From Acidimicrobiia bacterium (GTDB taxonomy: Bacteria > Actinomycetota > Acidimicrobiia > Acidimicrobiales > Ilumatobacteraceae), in the NCBI GenBank assembly GCA_030425785.1, contig JAUHYJ010000011.1:1-17896 (forward strand): a stretch of DNA of 17,896 nucleotides, written 5' to 3'. Positions within the stretch are counted from its first letter, which is position 1. Each line of letters starts with the position of its first letter. Below are positions 13,597-17,896 of the stretch, piece by piece. Position numbers and translations under genes: made by a program. The notes under the pieces are model-generated. The model was not told the DNA's origin. It made no database searches and worked only from the letters and a program-made list of their open reading frames with translations.

Positions 13597-14352
13597 ATGG
13601 TGGTCACGGTGACGCCGCGCCAACTCCTGACCGGTGCAATCGGCGTGTCGCTGCTGCTGTTCGGCTCCCACACGGTGGCGGTCCTGATCGTCGATGCCGC
13701 CGGCGGTGACCCGACCCGCGACGTCGCCGGCCTGCTGAACCTCGGCCTCGACAGCGCGGCCCCGACCTGGTTCGCGGCGGCGCTCCTCGCCGGCTGCGCG
13801 ATCCTCGCGCTGGTCGCCGCCGACCGTTCCGCCCAGATCGGATCGGGCAACCGTCGGCACTGGATCGGTCTCGCGGTCGTGTGTCTCGCGATGTCCGTCG
13901 ACGAGGTGGCAACGGCGCACGAGAAGCTCAACGCCGTCGGCCGCCGCCTCGTCGGTGGCGACGGCATCTTCTTCTACTCGTGGGTCGTGATCGGGGCCAT
14001 TGCGGTCACTGCATTCGTCATCGCCTACTGGCCGTTCCTGCTCCGTCTGCCCGCTCGGACCCGCTGGCTGCTGATCGGCTCGGGTGTCTGCTTCGTCGGG
14101 GGTGCGCTCGTCCTCGAGGGGCTGAACGGTGCGCTCCACGACGAGATCGGTGGGCGCAACGCGCTCACGACGCGCTACTGGCTCCAGACCGGCGTCGAGG
14201 AGCTGTTCGAGATGCTCGGCGTCTCACTGCTGCTGTACTGCCTCGCCGACTACATCGCCGACGGTGATCGCCGGATCTCGCTGGCGATCAGCGCACCGTC
14301 GGTACCCGCCTCGTCACACGCGGCGGCCGACGACCCCGCAGCCGCCCGCTGA
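13597..14352 (+). CDS. Six-helix integral membrane protein of unknown function
   Basis: I do not recognise a named family. The 251-residue protein has about six hydrophobic helices (roughly residues 8-32, 56-76, 86-105, 125-148, 155-175 and 198-220) and a hydrophilic alanine-rich tail. Polar residues cluster at helix ends in a way that suggests a site: SVDEVATAHEKL (100-111), LEGLNGALHDEIGG (173-186) and GVEELFEMLG (199-208), giving D102, E103, H108, E109, E174, H181, D182, E183, E201, E202 and E205. This arrangement could bind metal or carry out membrane hydrolysis, but that is speculation. The ATG at 13597 has GGAAAG 8 bases upstream; a GTG at 13591 is an alternative. It converges with the kinase gene with 11 bases between stops. 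Confidence 0.75.
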   Translation: MVVTVTPRQLLTGAIGVSLLLFGSHTVAVLIVDAAGGDPTRDVAGLLNLGLDSAAPTWFAAALLAGCAILALVAADRSAQIGSGNRRHWIGLAVVCLAMSVDEVATAHEKLNAVGRRLVGGDGIFFYSWVVIGAIAVTAFVIAYWPFLLRLPARTRWLLIGSGVCFVGGALVLEGLNGALHDEIGGRNALTTRYWLQTGVEELFEMLGVSLLLYCLADYIADGDRRISLAISAPSVPASSHAAADDPAAAR

Positions 14353-14363
14353 CGACACGGGCC

Positions 14364-15260
14364 TCACTGGGCCCGCCACGGCGGCGCGTCGGGGTCGCCA
14401 CGCCAGTACCGCAGGCGTCGGCGCGCCTCCTCCGCCGCGACCGGGTCGGAGCGACCCGCTCGCACCCGTAACAGGGTTGCCGCGACGTTGCGGAGCCGGC
14501 CGAGATCGGCCGCGAGTTCGAGCACGGCGTCGCTGACCGGGCCGTACCCGCGCCGGAACCGTTCGTACTCGGTCTCGTCACGACCCCACCTCGGCCCGAC
14601 GGTGAGCACGGCCATGTCCCACGCCGGGTTCGCGAGGCACATCAGGTCCCAGTCGACGACGAGCGGGCCGGTGCTCGACATGAGCACGTTGCCCGGGTGG
14701 ACGTCGCCGTGGCACAGCACCGTGCCCTGCCGTACTCGGTCGGGCCAACCGGCAAGCCGATCGACCGTGCTGCGCAGCCCGTCGAGCGCCACCTCGTCGA
14801 TCTCGGCGGCGTCGTCGAGCATCGCGTCGAACTGCCACCACGGGAACGTCGTCGGATCGGGCAGCGGATACGAACTCGGCACCTCGTCGATCGGCAGGTC
14901 ATGGACCCGGCGGACGATCGCGCCGATCTGCTCCCAGCTCACGGCGCGGCGGGCCTCTCGGGCGAGCTGCCACCCCGTCACCGCGAGCCCGTCCAGGTCG
15001 CAGGCGAGTCCCTCAGCGGGGTGGACCGTCGGGATGTCATTGGCGAGCAGCCAGGCCGCGAGTTCGTGCGAGGCCGTCGCCGGTGCCGTGGCCGCACCGA
15101 CGCGCAGCACCGTGTCGCCGCAGACGAACAGCGCGTTCATCCCGAGCCGCAGGAAGCGTGGCGTCGTCAGACCCCACGCCGCTGCGGCCTCGGCCGCCGC
15201 GCTCTCGGCACGCTCGCGGTCGGGCACCGGCCGATCGACGTACGGGCGGACGGCGGTCAC
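14364..15260 (-). CDS. Aminoglycoside phosphotransferase-fold (APH) small-molecule kinase
   Basis: This 298-residue protein of the APH/choline kinase superfamily transfers phosphate from ATP to a hydroxyl of an unidentified small molecule. The catalytic loop is HGDVHPGN (184-191, D186 as base and N191 for metal), followed by the DFG-equivalent DWD (203-205) in LVVDWDLM. The N-lobe is short and the usual ATP-contacting lysine position appears to be R53 in TVLRVG. No signal or membrane segment is seen. The GTG start overlaps the GlcE stop (GTGA), so it is translationally coupled to a flavoprotein of 2-hydroxyacid oxidation. Despite the family name there is no reason to call it a resistance gene. 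A role on a metabolite of the same pathway is possible but not shown. Confidence 0.85.
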   Translation of the reverse strand: MTAVRPYVDRPVPDRERAESAAAEAAAAWGLTTPRFLRLGMNALFVCGDTVLRVGAATAPATASHELAAWLLANDIPTVHPAEGLACDLDGLAVTGWQLAREARRAVSWEQIGAIVRRVHDLPIDEVPSSYPLPDPTTFPWWQFDAMLDDAAEIDEVALDGLRSTVDRLAGWPDRVRQGTVLCHGDVHPGNVLMSSTGPLVVDWDLMCLANPAWDMAVLTVGPRWGRDETEYERFRRGYGPVSDAVLELAADLGRLRNVAATLLRVRAGRSDPVAAEEARRRLRYWRGDPDAPPWRAQ

Positions 15261-16132
15261 GATCGGGCGAGCACGTCGACGCCGGGGTTCAGGCGTCCCG
15301 TCGGATCGAATCGTGCCTTGATGCGACGGTGCAGCTCGACGATCGACGCGTCGACGGTCGGTGCGGGCGCAGGCCGCTCGTGATGGACGATCCCGACACC
15401 CATCTCGGCCACGAAGCGGCCATCACGCCCGACGAGCGACGCCAGCTCGGACGGGGGCATCGACCATCGCCCGCCGGTCGGGAGCTCGGCCGGCGGATCG
15501 GCCGGCGTCAGATCGTGCTCGGCGGCCTGGGCGAGCACGTCGTCGCGGTGACCCTCGAGCAGGATCCACGCGTGGCTGCCGTCCCACAGCACCGACGTCG
15601 GGCGGTACAGGGAACGCAGCAGCTGGTCCGGATCGGCGGTCGAGGTGAACCACTGCTCGAAGGCGCTGAGCGGACGGGTGCGCAGCAGCACCTCGGCGAG
15701 GAACCCCAGGGTGCCCCATGATCCCACCAGGAGGCGACACAGGTCGAAGCCGCTGACGTTCTTGACCGTCGGACCGCCGGCGGTGACGAGCTCGCCGGCT
15801 GCGTTCACGAAACGCGCCTGCAGCAGCGCATCGCGCATCGGGCCGTAGCCGAGGCGTCGCAGCCCCGACCGGCCGACCGCCAACGCTCCCCCGACGGTGC
15901 CCGTCGGCGGGATCACCACCGCCTGGCCGTGCCGGGCCAGCGCGTCGTCGAGCTCTTCCATCGGGGTGCCCGCGCCGCAGCGCACCGTCATCTCATCGGG
16001 GGTGAACGCCTCGATACCGGTCGGCGCCATCACCGTACGAACGCCGTCGACGGGTCCGCCGCGTGTGGCCAGCCCGGCGATGGTGACCGGCCCCGCGGCG
16101 CCGACCTCCTCCGCGAACTCGGTCAGATCCAC
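15257..16132 (-). CDS. glcE: Glycolate oxidase FAD-binding subunit, GlcE-like
   Basis: This second FAD-binding (PCMH-type) subunit of glycolate oxidase has 291 residues from the chosen GTG. Family blocks are PVTIAGLATRGG near the start (equivalent to the FAD-phosphate loop), MTVRCGAGTPMEEL (48-61), GTVGGALAVGRSGLRRLG (78-95) and the hallmark TVKNVSGFDLCRLLVGSWGT (122-141). It is shorter than E. coli GlcE, by about 60 residues. The GTG at 16132 lies just after GGAGG and overlaps the GlcD end by 10 bases; the ATG at 16171 is an alternative but would add 13 residues without visible homology. It acts with GlcD and GlcF to oxidise glycolate to glyoxylate at the cytoplasmic membrane. Confidence 0.87.
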   Translation of the reverse strand: MDLTEFAEEVGAAGPVTIAGLATRGGPVDGVRTVMAPTGIEAFTPDEMTVRCGAGTPMEELDDALARHGQAVVIPPTGTVGGALAVGRSGLRRLGYGPMRDALLQARFVNAAGELVTAGGPTVKNVSGFDLCRLLVGSWGTLGFLAEVLLRTRPLSAFEQWFTSTADPDQLLRSLYRPTSVLWDGSHAWILLEGHRDDVLAQAAEHDLTPADPPAELPTGGRWSMPPSELASLVGRDGRFVAEMGVGIVHHERPAPAPTVDASIVELHRRIKARFDPTGRLNPGVDVLARS

Positions 16133-17547
16133 GCGCCCTCCGGCTTCGGGATCGCGTTGATCTCGGCGCACGACGACGGCGACGGCAGCACCTTGCCGGG
16201 GTTCGCCCGCATCTCGGGATCGAAGGCGCAGCGCAGCGCGTTCTGCGCGGCCAGGTCGACGTCGCTGAACATGAGATGCATGTAGTCGCGCTTCTCGAGC
16301 CCGATCCCGTGCTCGCCGCTGAGCGCGCCGCCGGCGGCGACCGACGCCTCGACGATCTCACGTCCGGCAGCGTGGACGCGTTCGATCGTGCCGGGGATGC
16401 GAGCGTCGTAGACCAGCAGCGGGTGCAGGTTGCCGTCGCCCGCGTGGAAGACGTTGAGGACCTGCAGCTCGTGACGGCGGGCGATCTCGTAGATCTGCTC
16501 GAGCACGTCGGGCAGCTTCGATCGAGGGACGACGGTGTCGTGGAGGTAGTAGTCGGGTTCGATGTTGGCGATCGCCCCGAACGCAGACTTGCGCCCCTTC
16601 CAGAGCAGTTGGCGCTCGGCCTCGTCCTGGGCCACCCGGACGTCGTTCACGCGGTGCTCGTGGGCGATCGCGACGATGCGTTCGACCTGGTGCTCGAGTT
16701 CGTGGGGCAGGCCGACGACCTCGACCAGCAGCGCAGCTGCGGACTCGACGGGCAACCCGGCGTGGATGTAGGCCTCGACCGCCTCGAGGCACAGCTGGTC
16801 CATCATCTCGATCGCTGCGGGCACCATGCCGGCGGCGATGATGCCGCTCACGGTCGCCGCCCCGTCGGACACGTCGGCGAAGTCCATGAGCATCGTGCGC
16901 ACCGCGGGGTAGTTCTGGGTGAGCTTGACGCAGACCTCGGTGGCGATCCCGAGCATCCCCTCGCTGCCCACGAACACCCCGCGCAGGTCGTAACCGACCG
17001 GCTCGGGGTCGTCGCCACCGAGCACGGTGACCGACCCGTCCGGCAGGACGACCTTGACGGCGAGGACGTGAGCGTTGGTGACGCCTTCGGCGAGACAGTG
17101 CGGCCCGCCCGAATTGTTCGCGACGTTGCCGCCGATCGAACACGTCTGCTGACTGCTCGGGTCGGGGGCGAAGTGGACGCCGAGATGCTGCAGCTGGTTC
17201 GACAGGTCGAGGTTGAGCACGCCGGGCTGGACCCACGCTCGACGGTTCACCGGATCGACGGACACGATGTCGGTCATGCGCGACAGCGAGATCACCACCT
17301 CGCCGTCGAGCGGCACGGCACCGCCGGCCAGCCCCGTCCCCGATCCCCGGGCGACGAACGGCACCCCGTGCCGATTGGCGCTCTCGACGCAGGCCCGCAC
17401 CTCGTCGGTCGTTCGTGGCAGACACACGACCGAGGTCGCACCCTCCATGTTCGAGGCGTCCTTGCGGTACAGCGATCGGTGGGCGACGCCGTCGTGCACC
17501 CGATCGCGTCCGAGCACCGCGATCAGATCGTCGGTCAGCGACGACAT
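16123..17547 (-). CDS. glcD: Glycolate oxidase catalytic FAD subunit, GlcD-like
   Basis: This 474-residue FAD-linked oxidase is of the GlcD/D-lactate dehydrogenase (VAO/PCMH) family. FAD-binding elements are FVARGSGTGLAGGAVP (64-79) and SIGGNVANNSGG (137-148), followed by DLRGVFVGSEGMLGI (187-201). The C-terminal substrate domain has FHAGDGNLHP (367-376, with H368 and H375), SGEHGIGLEKR (410-420) and FDPEMRANPGKVLP (442-455). Length and motifs match glycolate oxidase subunit D very well; a D-lactate or other 2-hydroxyacid specificity cannot be excluded. It begins with ATG 5 bases after the upstream small gene and overlaps GlcE by 10 bases, so the three genes with the kinase form one operon. 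The third subunit, GlcF, is not here but at 8447-9634. Confidence 0.94.
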   Translation of the reverse strand: MSSLTDDLIAVLGRDRVHDGVAHRSLYRKDASNMEGATSVVCLPRTTDEVRACVESANRHGVPFVARGSGTGLAGGAVPLDGEVVISLSRMTDIVSVDPVNRRAWVQPGVLNLDLSNQLQHLGVHFAPDPSSQQTCSIGGNVANNSGGPHCLAEGVTNAHVLAVKVVLPDGSVTVLGGDDPEPVGYDLRGVFVGSEGMLGIATEVCVKLTQNYPAVRTMLMDFADVSDGAATVSGIIAAGMVPAAIEMMDQLCLEAVEAYIHAGLPVESAAALLVEVVGLPHELEHQVERIVAIAHEHRVNDVRVAQDEAERQLLWKGRKSAFGAIANIEPDYYLHDTVVPRSKLPDVLEQIYEIARRHELQVLNVFHAGDGNLHPLLVYDARIPGTIERVHAAGREIVEASVAAGGALSGEHGIGLEKRDYMHLMFSDVDLAAQNALRCAFDPEMRANPGKVLPSPSSCAEINAIPKPEGAWI

Positions 17548-17552
17548 CAGGG

Positions 17553-17888
17553 CTACCGCCGCTGCTTGAGGACGATCACGCGGCCGCTCTCGACCGGCTG
17601 GCCGTCGACCAGCAGCTGCTCGCCGGCCTCGAGCCGCGTCTCGACGGGTTCGATCTTGGCGTCGCGACGCAGCCTCAGCTCGTCTTCGCGGGCGCGCATC
17701 GCGTCACGGCCGTCCTTCACGGCGTCGACCAGATGGCGGCTGCCCTCCTTCGCCTTGTGGACCGCGGACTTCGCGACGTTCGACGGCGCCAGCTGCGCGG
17801 CGGTCTGCTTGACCTTCTTCGTCGCGTATCCGGCACCGGCGGCGCCGGCCGCCGCGCCCGTGACGAACCAGGTGAGTCGCTTGATCAT
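17553..17888 (-). CDS. Small membrane-anchored protein, possibly DUF6167-like
   Basis: This 111-residue protein starts MIKRLTWFVTGAAAGAAGAG, a short basic N-terminus plus a small-residue-rich membrane segment (6-22), then a lysine/alanine-rich amphipathic region (24-65), a charged helix around RAREDELRLRRDAK (65-78) and an acidic-to-basic tail. It resembles in plan the small membrane proteins (DUF6167/YtxH-like) found next to alaS in actinobacteria; that match is from memory and tentative. It has no enzymatic motif. It ends with TAG, the only undisputed natural stop in the window that is not TGA, 5 bases before glcD. The ATG lies 8 bases from the window edge, so its promoter cannot be seen. 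Confidence 0.65.
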   Translation of the reverse strand: MIKRLTWFVTGAAAGAAGAGYATKKVKQTAAQLAPSNVAKSAVHKAKEGSRHLVDAVKDGRDAMRAREDELRLRRDAKIEPVETRLEAGEQLLVDGQPVESGRVIVLKQRR

Positions 17889-17896
17889 GCCCGTCT

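Noticed and set aside
14364..15260. Antibiotic resistance gene based on the aminoglycoside phosphotransferase fold
   Set aside because: The fold is shared by many metabolic kinases; operon context with glcDE and lack of similarity beyond the catalytic motifs give no support for resistance.
1..17896. CRISPR array, tRNA, rRNA, IS element or prophage
   Set aside because: No spaced direct repeats, cloverleaf-like sequence, transposase or integrase motifs or terminal inverted repeats were seen on either strand.

Overview
This window is a stretch of high-GC chromosome from what looks like an actinobacterium. The very GC-rich third codon positions, frequent GTG starts, GTGA start/stop overlaps, almost exclusive use of TGA stops and several TANNNT boxes 6-7 bases before a start codon (leaderless transcription) all fit that phylum. 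The overall style recalls Acidimicrobiia such as Ilumatobacter; this placement is inference, because no rRNA or other marker gene is present. Coding density is very high, the longest gene-free stretch is about 160 bases (13437-13596), and I see no tRNA, rRNA, IS element, prophage or CRISPR array.

Region by region. (1) 1-4387, plus strand: the 3' end of transaldolase, an Old Yellow Enzyme-type flavin oxidoreductase, a cytoplasmic M14 zinc carboxypeptidase with its own predicted leaderless promoter, and a family III CoA-transferase translationally coupled to it. (2) 4391-7225, minus strand: a secreted peptidase with three LysM domains and an M23 domain, preceded in transcription by a membrane-anchored molybdopterin oxidoreductase. 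(3) 7236-8258, plus strand: a LOG-family (TIGR00730-type) gene split by an in-frame TAG stop, with its start almost back to back with the molybdoenzyme start. (4) 8244-9634, minus strand: a GlcF-type Fe-S subunit coupled to a 68-residue protein of unknown function. (5) 9683-13172, plus strand: aldehyde dehydrogenase, an endonuclease VIII-like (Nei) DNA glycosylase and a 4-hydroxybutyrate/acetyl-CoA-type CoA-transferase, all tightly packed. (6) 13212-14352: a divergent pair, a 74-residue membrane protein (minus) and an unrecognised six-helix membrane protein (plus). (7) 14364-17888, minus strand: a small membrane-anchored protein, then GlcD, GlcE and an aminoglycoside-phosphotransferase-fold kinase, with a 5-base gap and two start/stop overlaps.

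How the genes work together: the clearest module is glycolate (or another 2-hydroxyacid) oxidation, with GlcD and GlcE in one minus-strand operon and GlcF about 5.6 kb away in the same orientation. Between the two halves lie genes for aldehyde oxidation and CoA transfer. The rest is general metabolism and envelope biology without an obvious single theme. The observations most worth following are the in-frame TAG in the LOG gene, the split glcDE/glcF locus, the kinase coupled to glcE, the unknown six-helix protein with conserved-looking acidic and histidine residues, and the dyads beside predicted leaderless promoters.
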